In this document: positions 18,609 to 25,852 of the stretch, one piece after another
How the letters are laid out: every line of letters begins with the position of its first letter
Numbering within the stretch: the stretch's first letter is position 1
Source of the DNA: Candidatus Hydrogenedentota bacterium
Lineage (GTDB): Bacteria; Hydrogenedentota; Hydrogenedentia; Hydrogenedentales; JAGMZX01
Direction of reading: 5' to 3'
Length of the DNA: 57,543 nt
NCBI GenBank assembly: GCA_018005585.1
Contig: JAGMZX010000008.1
Span: 15,361 to 72,903, forward strand
Program-made: the position numbers and the translations under genes
Notes under the pieces: model-generated
What the model saw: only the letters and a program-made list of their open reading frames with translations
Told to the model about the DNA's origin: nothing
Database searches by the model: none

Positions 18609-19469
18609 GTGAAGATCGATACCGCGACACAGGTATGCGCCGTCATCGGCAATCCCGTAGAACACTCGCTGTCGCCGTTGATACACAACGCGGCGTTCGA
18701 GGCCACGGGGCTCAATTATGTGTACGTGGCGTTCCGGGTAGAGGACGTGACGGGGTGTCTGCAGGGCATGCGCGCCCTGCCGGGCCTGCGCGGGTTGAGC
18801 GTCACCATACCGCACAAGGTCGCCGTGATGCCGCATCTCGACGAAGTCGACGCCATGGCGGTGCGTGTTGGGTGCGTGAACACGATCACGAATGTGAACG
18901 GGCGCCTCGCCGGAACCGTGACGGACGGTCTGGGCACGTTGCGCGCTTTCGAGGAGGCGGGCGTCGCGCTCGCAGGGAGACGCGTGTTGTTCCTGGGCTC
19001 CGGCGGCGCTGTGCGGGCCGTAGCGTTTGCGTTCCTCGAGCACGGCGGCGTGGGAAGCATGACCGTTCTGGGGCGGAACCCGGAACGGCTGGCCAAGTTG
19101 GTGGGCGATCTGCGCTCCCACGGCCGGGTCCCCGTGGAAAGCGGGAGTATTGCCGAAGACGTGGGTAATGCCGTGCCCGCCCATGACATCATCGTACACG
19201 GCACTCCGGTGGGCATGTTTCCTCACTCCGTCGGTGAAACCTGCGTGCCGGCCGCCTTGCTGCGCGCAGGACAGGTGGTGTTCGACATGGTGTACCGCCC
19301 GTTGCGAACGCGCCTCCTGGCGGACGCGGACGCGGCCGGCTGCACGATTATTCCGGGATTGGAAATGCTGGTAAACCAGGCCGTTTTGCAGTTCGAGACG
19401 TGGACAGGCGTGGCGGCGCCGCGGTCCGTCATGCGCGACACGCTCATGGCCGCGTTGCGGCAAACGTGA
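18609..19469 (+). CDS. aroE: Shikimate dehydrogenase
   Basis: A 286-residue enzyme that reduces 3-dehydroshikimate to shikimate with NADPH in the chorismate pathway, in the cytoplasm. The substrate site is complete: NPVEHSLSPLIHNAAF (Ser20 and Ser22), the catalytic Lys70 in SVTIPHK, Asn91 in NTI and Asp106 in TVTDG. The cofactor domain has the Gly-rich loop GSGGAVRAVAF followed by VLGRNPERL, where the Arg favours NADP. The start is GTG at 18609 with GGAAGGGG about nine bases before it. Length is normal for the family. No other aromatic biosynthesis gene is nearby; the next gene, 30 bases downstream, encodes an unknown 73-residue protein. Confidence 0.95.
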   Translation: MKIDTATQVCAVIGNPVEHSLSPLIHNAAFEATGLNYVYVAFRVEDVTGCLQGMRALPGLRGLSVTIPHKVAVMPHLDEVDAMAVRVGCVNTITNVNGRLAGTVTDGLGTLRAFEEAGVALAGRRVLFLGSGGAVRAVAFAFLEHGGVGSMTVLGRNPERLAKLVGDLRSHGRVPVESGSIAEDVGNAVPAHDIIVHGTPVGMFPHSVGETCVPAALLRAGQVVFDMVYRPLRTRLLADADAAGCTIIPGLEMLVNQAVLQFETWTGVAAPRSVMRDTLMAALRQT

Positions 19470-19499
19470 CCCCGGCGCCGGAAAATGGAAGGGAGAGCG

Positions 19500-19721
19500 A
19501 TGAAAGTACACACCTTTTTGGGCAAGGTCAGCATTGACGGGCTGCACCAACTGGATACGCATATCAACGATTGGCTGGCGGAACACAATCCCAAGATCTC
19601 CGATATCCGCCAGTCGTTCGGGATGCACAAGCACCATGACGGGCGGCACGAGGAGCCTGTGCTGCTCATAAGCGTGTGGTACGACGACGGTGCGGAGCCG
19701 GGGTCCGCGACCATATTGTGA
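19500..19721 (+). CDS. Hypothetical protein, 73 aa
   Basis: A small soluble protein (MKVHTFLGKVSIDGL...). It resembles an alpha/beta domain with a first strand VHTFLGKVSI, a helix GLHQLDTHINDWLAEH, and a last strand PVLLISVWYD separated by a His-rich loop (GMHKHHDGRHEE). Four His residues in eight could bind a metal. ATG at 19500 is preferred over 19485 because GGAAGGGAG lies five bases in front. The gene follows aroE closely and probably shares its transcript. I recognise no family, but the codon use and ribosome binding site make it a real gene. Confidence 0.65.
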   Translation: MKVHTFLGKVSIDGLHQLDTHINDWLAEHNPKISDIRQSFGMHKHHDGRHEEPVLLISVWYDDGAEPGSATIL

Positions 19722-19795
19722 CTGCGAAAGCGCTGTGATACCATGGCGGCGCGCGACCGGACGCGGCTTCCGTCCGTGTACTTCCGGAGTCAGCA

Positions 19796-20653
19796 ATGAT
19801 GGTCTCACACGAAAGGTTTGGCATGTTGCTTACGAAATTCATCTCGAAGAACTGTATTGTTCCGGAAATAGAAGCGTCCACGAAGCCGGATACATTGAAG
19901 GAATTGACACACCTGCTTTTCGACCGGAAGAAGGTCAAGGGTATGGGGCCCGCCTTGGACCAGATCATCGCGCGCGAAACGACGGAGAGCACGGGCATCG
20001 GCCAAGGCATTGCCGTGCCGCACGCCCGCGTATCCGGGCTGAAGACGCTGATGTGCGCCGTCGGGCGCAGTACGGTCGGCATCGATTTCATGGCGGTGGA
20101 CCGCAAGCCGGTCCATCTGGTGTTCTTGATCTGTTATCCGCCTACGCAACAGACCACCTACTTGAATTTCATCGCGACGATTGCACGGATGTTGCGTGAA
20201 CCCGACCGCCTGAACGCGTTGCTGCGCGCGGAAACCGCCGATGAGATATACGGCGTGCTCGAGGAGATGTCCGAAAATCTCGTGGCGCCGGAAAACCACT
20301 ATGCCAAACAACTCAAGGCCGACCCGGAAGTACTCAAGGCCCGCGACGCGCACGCGGACCTCATCCTCCTGGCTCGCCTGCAGCTCTGCCAGGAAATGCT
20401 GGACTCGGCCAAGACGGGCAAGACGCAGATTCGCGAGCGTATTGAAAACATCCGCAGTCTGGTGGACCCGCGGATTCTCAAGCATTTCGACCGCCTGATG
20501 AAGAGCCGGGCACCCGCGCTCGTGCCGGTGGAAGGCGACACCTGCCAAGGGTGCTTCATGAAGCTGCCGTCGCAGTTCGCGCAGAAGGTCCGGCAGGATG
20601 CCGAGCACATCCACACGTGCAGCAACTGCAGCCGCTTCATCTACATGGTGTAA
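19796..20653 (+). CDS. PTS EIIA (fructose-type) domain fused to a C4 zinc ribbon
   Basis: A 285-residue two-domain protein. Residues about 10-165 form a fructose/mannitol-type PTS EIIA domain, with the phosphorylatable His76 in GIAVPHAR. After a helical stretch (about 170-235) comes a zinc ribbon with C250-x2-C253 and C275-x2-C278 (DTCQGCFMKLPSQ and HTCSNCSRFIYMV), like the CT398-type/zf-RING_7 domain. No EIIB, EIIC or HPr gene is nearby, so a regulatory role such as PTS-Ntr sensing is more likely than sugar import. Two starts are possible: ATG at 19796 (GGAG six bases upstream) or ATG at 19823, which fits the usual EIIA length. A cyclic-nucleotide-binding protein follows. Confidence 0.85.
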   Translation: MMVSHERFGMLLTKFISKNCIVPEIEASTKPDTLKELTHLLFDRKKVKGMGPALDQIIARETTESTGIGQGIAVPHARVSGLKTLMCAVGRSTVGIDFMAVDRKPVHLVFLICYPPTQQTTYLNFIATIARMLREPDRLNALLRAETADEIYGVLEEMSENLVAPENHYAKQLKADPEVLKARDAHADLILLARLQLCQEMLDSAKTGKTQIRERIENIRSLVDPRILKHFDRLMKSRAPALVPVEGDTCQGCFMKLPSQFAQKVRQDAEHIHTCSNCSRFIYMV

Positions 20654-20719
20654 TGCGCGATTCCGTCAAGACAACCACGGAGGCGTATGGTACGCCCCCA
20701 GCGTGAGGAGAGGTGCGGT

Positions 20720-21157
20720 ATGGCCATGACGCGCGCTCAACTCGAGTCCCTGATTCAACGTGTCTCCCTCTTTCAGGGTCTGATTCCGGAGGAGGTCGAG
20801 AAAATCTTCGCGCATGGGTTGACCATGGCGTTCAAGAAGGGCGACGTGCTGTTTTACAGGGACACGGTCGGCAATCAGATGTACGTCGTGCTCGGCGGCA
20901 GAGTGGGCGTCTTCGGGGACGGGGACACGTGTCTGGCCACCCTGACCACGGGGGACATGTTCGGCGAAATGGCGCTCGTAACGCATGAACGCCGCAGCGC
21001 TACCGTCAAAGGCCTTGAAGACGGCTATGTCTTCGTGCTGAACGAGATTACCTTCTATCGCCTGCTCACCAAGAAGGTGGCGATCCAAATCCTCCTCAAC
21101 ATGGTGCGCACGCTCTCCCACCGTCTCAAGGAAGCCAACGCTCGTCTGCGGCAATAG
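20720..21157 (+). CDS. Cyclic-nucleotide-binding domain protein
   Basis: A 145-residue protein that consists almost only of a cNMP-binding beta-barrel: GLIPEEVEKIF, FKKGDVLFYRD, MYVVLGGRVGVF, and the phosphate-binding cassette TTGDMFGEMALVTHERRSATVKG. The GEMAL...R..T pattern has the conserved Glu and Arg that bind the nucleotide phosphate. A C-terminal helix follows (VAIQILLNMVRTLSHRL) but there is no helix-turn-helix, so it is not a DNA-binding CRP-type regulator by itself. ATG at 20720 has AGAGG seven bases upstream. It probably works as an adaptor that responds to cAMP or cGMP, perhaps with the EIIA protein encoded just upstream. Confidence 0.85.
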   Translation: MAMTRAQLESLIQRVSLFQGLIPEEVEKIFAHGLTMAFKKGDVLFYRDTVGNQMYVVLGGRVGVFGDGDTCLATLTTGDMFGEMALVTHERRSATVKGLEDGYVFVLNEITFYRLLTKKVAIQILLNMVRTLSHRLKEANARLRQ

Positions 21158-21248
21158 CCCGCTGTCTCCCACCGTTCTCCTGGTGACGAATTGCGCCCTG
21201 ACGGGTAGTGTTAACGAAAGACCGGCGCAACCAAGAGGAGAACCTTGC

Positions 21249-21788
21249 ATGAGCCCGCGAATCTCACAAGCATGCCTCCTGCTGGCGGTGTCCGCACTAC
21301 TGGCCGGTTGCCCGCCGCCGGAAGGTTGGCCCAAACCTCCCTTTGATACCACAGGCAGCTACCTGGGTGTCTGGTCCGGACGCAGCAATGAAGAGGCGGA
21401 ACGTCAACAGATTATTGAAGATTGTCCACTGAGCCTCAAGCTCGTCCAGGACCTGACCAGGCCCTATCCGGGAGACCACAGCGTGTCGGGCGCCGTTACG
21501 GTCGATTATTCGTGTATCGACTTGCCCGATTGGGTTGAGGAAACCCCGCCAAGCACCGTCACCGTTAGCGGTCTGCTGGGCGACGGCGGCCAGCTTACCT
21601 TGCTTTCGGGCGGCTGTGCGCCAGGCATGTGCGTGGTCCTGACGCTGGCGGGTCAAGGGGAAAACCTTGACAATGACGCTGAGATGGACCGCTATGCGGG
21701 CAGCTGGGCGTACCTGGTGCTCTTGGCTGGCGTGCCGCCGTTCGGCATCACCGGCACATTCGATGTGTCAGCCGTAGAACCGCTGTGA
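21249..21788 (+). CDS. Lipoprotein of unknown function
   Basis: A 179-residue protein with a type II signal peptide: basic start, hydrophobic core ISQACLLLAVSALLAGC, and lipobox LLAGC (Cys18 is the lipidated residue). The mature part begins with a Pro-rich linker and has a beta-rich body (GSYLGVWSG, HSVSGAVTVDYSC, STVTVSGLLGDGGQLTLLSGGC). Four further Cys residues could form disulphides. ATG at 21249 follows AGAGGAG. It ends in convergence with the CPBP-like gene, with a shared hairpin between the two. No family is recognised; the end (FGITGTFDVSAVEPL) suggests a small beta-barrel or lipocalin-like fold. Confidence 0.7.
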   Translation: MSPRISQACLLLAVSALLAGCPPPEGWPKPPFDTTGSYLGVWSGRSNEEAERQQIIEDCPLSLKLVQDLTRPYPGDHSVSGAVTVDYSCIDLPDWVEETPPSTVTVSGLLGDGGQLTLLSGGCAPGMCVVLTLAGQGENLDNDAEMDRYAGSWAYLVLLAGVPPFGITGTFDVSAVEPL

Positions 21789-21807
21789 CGCCCTGACCCG
21801 CAGGAAC

Positions 21808-21837
21808 CGATGAGGGCGCCGTCAGTCGCCCTCATCG
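21808..21837. terminator. Bidirectional hairpin between convergent genes
   Basis: Perfect 11-bp arms CGATGAGGGCG (21808-21818) and CGCCCTCATCG (21827-21837) with an 8-base loop. It lies 20 bases after the lipoprotein stop and contains the last codons and stop of the minus-strand membrane protein. No T-tract follows in either direction. Confidence 0.5.
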
Positions 21838-23183
21838 ATGTTCCGGGCGCACCAGACAATAAACACCAGCAATACCCCGATGCAGAGGAGCGGTATCACC
21901 AGCGTCGCATAGGTGGGATGTTCGATGTTCCAGGGGCCGACGCTGTAATCGACTTCCAGCAGGCCCGAATCCCCTTTGCTGAACAACTTGCCAAAAGTGC
22001 TCCCCAGCAGGCCGTGCACAAAACCCAGCGCCACCAGGTTCCGTTTCCGGTCTTCCATGAATACGTAACTGAGAGGAATGCCAAGACCGAACGTCACCGC
22101 AACAAGGAAGTACGAGTCGATGTGGATCAAGCCGAAACAGGCGCCGGTAAGCGTGGCAACCAGCAGGCGTTTCGCGTCGCGGCACAAGTAGTAACCGTAG
22201 ACGATGCCGAAAAAGAACATCACAAGGCCAATACCCATCGGAATGGCGGCGGGGACGCTCGCCGTGCTGTACGCCGAACTTAATCCGATAAGCGACAGGA
22301 TGTACGCGCCCAAGCCGGCGTTCGCACCCACGAGGAGAGACTTGAACACCACCCTGCGCCGCGAGCGCGGCGCGGCCGGCGGCGCCCCGGGCGCGAACGC
22401 CTTGCGGAAACGGGTGCCGAAATACGCGCTGAAGAGCAGCTGCTGCACAAATCCCCAGAACACGTAACCGAACACGTCGAGCACCCACGGGACGAACCGA
22501 AGGCGCGCGAATGCCGCGCCCCCCCGCTGGACCCACGCCGCGAGCAGCACAAGGCACAGGAGCGGCGCGGCGATCACCAGAGCGGTGCGAAAGGCCGTCA
22601 GGAAGTTGTCATACCGGATGGCGAAGAGCAGTATCACCGCCGCGCCGGCACTTCCGAACAAAAAGACCAACAGGCGGCCCGGGTAGTCGTTGGTGAAGCT
22701 TTGGAGCACGCTCCCCTGCACCCCGAAGAAATCGAGCACGTGATGCCAATTGACATAATTGGCGTAGTTGAGGCCCAGGAAGACGGCCAGCAGCACAAGG
22801 AACAAACCGCCGCGCCGCATCAGCGTACCCGTGCGCAAGAGCCGCCACAGCGTTCTCGGATTGCCCAGCCCCCAGGATTCGGGCGTATCCCGATGGAGGA
22901 CGGGCGCCACAAAGAGCAGGTACGCGCCGCCAAGAACAAGAAACACGTTCGTAACCACGTTTACGATGTCGTATCCGCGGAGCACTCCGAAATGATAAGC
23001 GGCCGGCCACAACAGAATCAGGATAAACGTCATCACGACGAGCCCTTCAACCGCGTTGAAGCGCCGCGAAAAGGCTTCGCGTTCTTCCTCGCCCGCCGTG
23101 TTCACAATGCCGGGTATATCGGACACTTCTGGCAGTGAATCCGTGCTATCCGCCGATGGTGCTGTCAGACCCTCACCCGTCAT
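21822..23183 (-). CDS. CPBP-like intramembrane protease homologue with altered catalytic motif
   Basis: A 453-residue polytopic protein with about ten transmembrane segments and a disordered acidic N-terminus. The C-terminal half fits the CPBP/CAAX-protease (ABI) family: GFVQQLLFSAYFGTRFRK occupies the position of the EExxxR motif, ACFGLIHIDSYFL the F-x-x-x-H motif, and LVALGFVHGLLGS the final H-G-x-x-x motif. The two glutamates that normally activate water are both Gln here. It may therefore be inactive as a protease, or belong to a subgroup with different chemistry. A Shine-Dalgarno GGAG precedes the ATG at 23183. It is divergent from fliD across a 465-base gap. Function is inferred from these motifs only. 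Confidence 0.6.
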   Translation of the reverse strand: MTGEGLTAPSADSTDSLPEVSDIPGIVNTAGEEEREAFSRRFNAVEGLVVMTFILILLWPAAYHFGVLRGYDIVNVVTNVFLVLGGAYLLFVAPVLHRDTPESWGLGNPRTLWRLLRTGTLMRRGGLFLVLLAVFLGLNYANYVNWHHVLDFFGVQGSVLQSFTNDYPGRLLVFLFGSAGAAVILLFAIRYDNFLTAFRTALVIAAPLLCLVLLAAWVQRGGAAFARLRFVPWVLDVFGYVFWGFVQQLLFSAYFGTRFRKAFAPGAPPAAPRSRRRVVFKSLLVGANAGLGAYILSLIGLSSAYSTASVPAAIPMGIGLVMFFFGIVYGYYLCRDAKRLLVATLTGACFGLIHIDSYFLVAVTFGLGIPLSYVFMEDRKRNLVALGFVHGLLGSTFGKLFSKGDSGLLEVDYSVGPWNIEHPTYATLVIPLLCIGVLLVFIVWCARNIDEGD

Positions 23184-23648
23184 GCCTCTTGTACTCCTTC
23201 ACTCCGCCCAAAACCGCTCACCAGTCGCGCCCCCCTCACGTACTGAACGCCTTAAGTCAGGCGGCCCTACTTGCGGCCCTGCGTGGTCAATCCGCGACAC
23301 CGGGCCGCACGGCAACTGCAAAACGCTGCCGGAAATCCTCGAAAGCACGCACCTGGCAAGTCCTGGAACAACCGTGTACAATCTGAGAGGATATCACAGG
23401 TATTCCTGACGAGGAGGTTACGCGCGTATCACGTGGCCCTCGACAACATTTTCATAATTCACATTCTGCAAGAATATACCAGTTTTCGCTATTTTGTCAA
23501 GAGGCCCACCCGGGCTACCCCTGGCCCGGTGAGAAATGACGGCCAATGTTAAAGTCAATAACCTGTATTGCCGATACTGGACATGACGAAGTCTTGACAG
23601 TAGTGCGTGTTGTGTAAGCGCCGACCCGGCAGCAGCGGAGAATGCATT
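23184..23648. other. Divergent intergenic region, 465 bp, upstream of fliD
   Basis: Between the CPBP-like gene (minus) and fliD (plus). The part from about 23440 to 23500 is AT-rich for this genome. An imperfect hairpin (CACCCGGGC ... GCCCGGTG, about 23508-23532) lies just before the sigma-28-type promoter at 23550-23577. The 93-residue frame at 23271-23552 has no ribosome binding site or recognisable content and is not called. Confidence 0.5.
23550..23577 (+). promoter_or_regulatory. Sigma-28 (FliA)-type promoter of fliD
   Basis: TAAA (23550-23553), 16 bases, then GCCGATAC (23570-23577). The flagellar sigma factor recognises TAAA and GCCGATAA about 14-16 bases apart. Seven of eight bases of the -10 element match. 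Transcription would start near 23584, about 65 bases before fliD. Confidence 0.75.
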
Positions 23649-25376
23649 GTGAGCGGTTTGATCAGCGTGGGCGGACTGGTAAGCGGCCTGGACACGAACA
23701 CCCTGATAGCGCAGCTGATGCAGTTGGAGAGGCAACCGATTGTACGGATTGAAGACCGCATCAGCAATCTGGAGCTACAGCGCGACGCGATCCGCGGCCT
23801 GCGCACGACACTTACGACGCTGCGCAACCGCATGCAGGATTTCCGGCTGAACAGCGTGTTCAGCCAGTTTGCCGCGGCTTCCAGCGAGGAGAAGGTCCTT
23901 ACGAGCCAAGTCTCCGGGGAAAACCCCGTCTCCGGCTCGTTCTCGGTCAACGTGACCCAACTGGCGAGCGCCACAACGGCGCAGGGCAGCAGCGTGCTCG
24001 GCGCCTCGATCAACACCGCAGCCTCGTTGGATACCAGCGGGATCAATCAGGAGATCACGGGCGGCGCCTTCTCCATCAACGGCGTGCAGTTCACCGTGGA
24101 CCCGGCGACACAGAGCCTCGATGACATTATTTCGCAGATCAACGCGAGCGCGGCCGGCGTGACCGCCACGTACAACGCCGGCACCGACACCATCGCTATC
24201 GCGAACACGGCCCCGGGCGACACCGGTGTCATCAACTTCGGCGCGTCCGGTGACACGAGCAACTTTCTTTCGGTACTCGGCGCGACAGGGGCGACCCAGT
24301 ACACCAACGGCAGCGGCTCGACGGAAGTCACGGGCACCCGGCACCTGGGCGCCATTGAGCCTTCCGAGGCGCTGGGAAACACAAACTTTGCGGGCGGCGC
24401 CGTAACGGCCGGCGCGTTCTCCATCAATGGTGTCGCGATCGCGGTGGACCCCGCCAACGATTCCATGCTGGACATCGTAGCGCGGATCAATGCGTCTGAC
24501 GCGAACGTGACGGCCAGTTACGACACAGCCACCGATACCCTTCGGGTCGTGTCAAACACACTGGGCAGCCGCACCATTCGCTTCGGGGCGGCCGGCGACA
24601 CGAGCAATTTCCTCACGGTGGCCGGGCTCGATACGGCGGTCCAGACCGCGGGCAACGACGCCCAGTTCACGGTGAATGGCGGGGCCGTGCAGACGCGCAG
24701 CACCAACGAGATCGCGGATGTCATCGGCGGCGTTACGGTCACGCTGCTGAGCACGGGCACGAGCACGGTGACGGTTGCGGTGGATGATGAGGCCATTATT
24801 GAAGACGTGCGCGGATTCCTCGATGAATTCAACGCGGCCATCAGCGAACTGCGCCAGTTGACGGCGAATGAGGGGACATTGCGCGGCGACTCGACGCTGC
24901 GCCAGATCGAAAACTACTTGTTCGGCAACATCTTCAGCCAGGTGACCGGCATCGCCGGGGAATTCTCGACGCTGCTGGATATCGGTATCTCAACCGGCGA
25001 AGAATTCGATTCCAGCGCAACGCCGGCCCTCCAGCTGGACGAAGAGGATTTCCGGGCCGCGTTGCGCGACGACGCGAGCAATGTCGCGGCCCTTTTCGCG
25101 AACGACGCGGAGAACGGCATTGCCGACATATTCTTTGACTATCTGGACGAGGTGGCGGGTTTTTCGGGGTTCCTGAACCAACGGGCGCGCGCAAACGGAA
25201 TCCTGGACCAGCAAGTCCAGGGACTTAACGGTCAGATTGACCGTATCGAAGAACGTCTGACGCAGAAGGAAGAACGTCTGCGACGGCAGTTCTTGCGCAT
25301 GGAACAGATGCTGGCGCAGTTCCAGAATCAGGGTACCGCGTTAAGCAACCTTTCTTTGCAGATCGGCAACTTTTAG
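23649..25376 (+). CDS. fliD: Flagellar hook-associated protein 2 (filament cap)
   Basis: A 575-residue filament cap protein that sits at the flagellar tip and folds exported flagellin. The N-terminus (ISVGGLVSGLDTNTLIAQLM) is diagnostic, followed by a coiled coil of the D0 region (LERQPIVRIEDRISNLELQR). The middle carries two repeat units of about 115 residues built on ITGGAFSINGVQFTVDPAT and TAGAFSINGVAIAVDPAND, each ending GAxGDTSNFL; these are flagellin-hook IN motifs. The C-terminal FliD domain ends with a coiled coil (IDRIEERLTQKEERLRRQFL) and MLAQFQNQGTALSNL. The start is GTG at 23649 with CGGAG upstream; the ATG at 23642 is out of frame. It is expressed from the sigma-28-type promoter and followed by fliS. 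Confidence 0.95.
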   Translation: MSGLISVGGLVSGLDTNTLIAQLMQLERQPIVRIEDRISNLELQRDAIRGLRTTLTTLRNRMQDFRLNSVFSQFAAASSEEKVLTSQVSGENPVSGSFSVNVTQLASATTAQGSSVLGASINTAASLDTSGINQEITGGAFSINGVQFTVDPATQSLDDIISQINASAAGVTATYNAGTDTIAIANTAPGDTGVINFGASGDTSNFLSVLGATGATQYTNGSGSTEVTGTRHLGAIEPSEALGNTNFAGGAVTAGAFSINGVAIAVDPANDSMLDIVARINASDANVTASYDTATDTLRVVSNTLGSRTIRFGAAGDTSNFLTVAGLDTAVQTAGNDAQFTVNGGAVQTRSTNEIADVIGGVTVTLLSTGTSTVTVAVDDEAIIEDVRGFLDEFNAAISELRQLTANEGTLRGDSTLRQIENYLFGNIFSQVTGIAGEFSTLLDIGISTGEEFDSSATPALQLDEEDFRAALRDDASNVAALFANDAENGIADIFFDYLDEVAGFSGFLNQRARANGILDQQVQGLNGQIDRIEERLTQKEERLRRQFLRMEQMLAQFQNQGTALSNLSLQIGNF

Positions 25377-25393
25377 GCAGGGGAGAACAACCC

Positions 25394-25840
25394 ATGGCCG
25401 CGGCAAATCCACGTGTGGGCGCATATCAGCAGGTAGACATCGAGACCGCTTCCCAGGGCAAACTGATCGTCATGCTGTTCAACGGCGCCATCAAACGCGC
25501 CGAAGAGGCCAGACGCCAGCTCGAAAAACGAAACATCCCCGAAGCGCACCGGAACCTCATTCGCGCCCAGGAGATCCTGGGGGAATTGCGCGGCGCGCTC
25601 AACATGAAAGCCGGAGAGATCGCGGAAAACCTCGACCGCATTTACGAATACCTGCAGCACCTGCTTATCACGGCCAACATACGCAAAGATGTCGCGCCCA
25701 TTGACCAGTGCATAGGCTTTCTCACCTCGATCCGGGACACTTGGCGTGAGGTCTTCGACATGGTCGCCCGCGACCAGGCCACGGCCGCGGCGCCGGCCAT
25801 CAACACGCACGGCAACACCGTGCTGAACGTGCAAGGGTAA
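25394..25840 (+). CDS. fliS: Flagellin export chaperone
   Basis: A 148-residue four-helix protein that binds the flagellin C-terminus in the cytoplasm and prevents early polymerisation. The family pattern is clear: RVGAYQQVDIETASQGKLIV, MLFNGAIKRAEEAR, then helices through ALNMKAGEIAENLDRIYEYL and the last helix VAPIDQCIGFLTSIRDTWREV. It follows fliD by 17 bases with GGGGAG before its ATG, and the two form a unit. No flagellin gene is present in the window. Its stop lies 12 bases from the convergent glucan phosphorylase gene. Confidence 0.93.
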   Translation: MAAANPRVGAYQQVDIETASQGKLIVMLFNGAIKRAEEARRQLEKRNIPEAHRNLIRAQEILGELRGALNMKAGEIAENLDRIYEYLQHLLITANIRKDVAPIDQCIGFLTSIRDTWREVFDMVARDQATAAAPAINTHGNTVLNVQG

Positions 25841-25852
25841 CCGCCACCCCGC

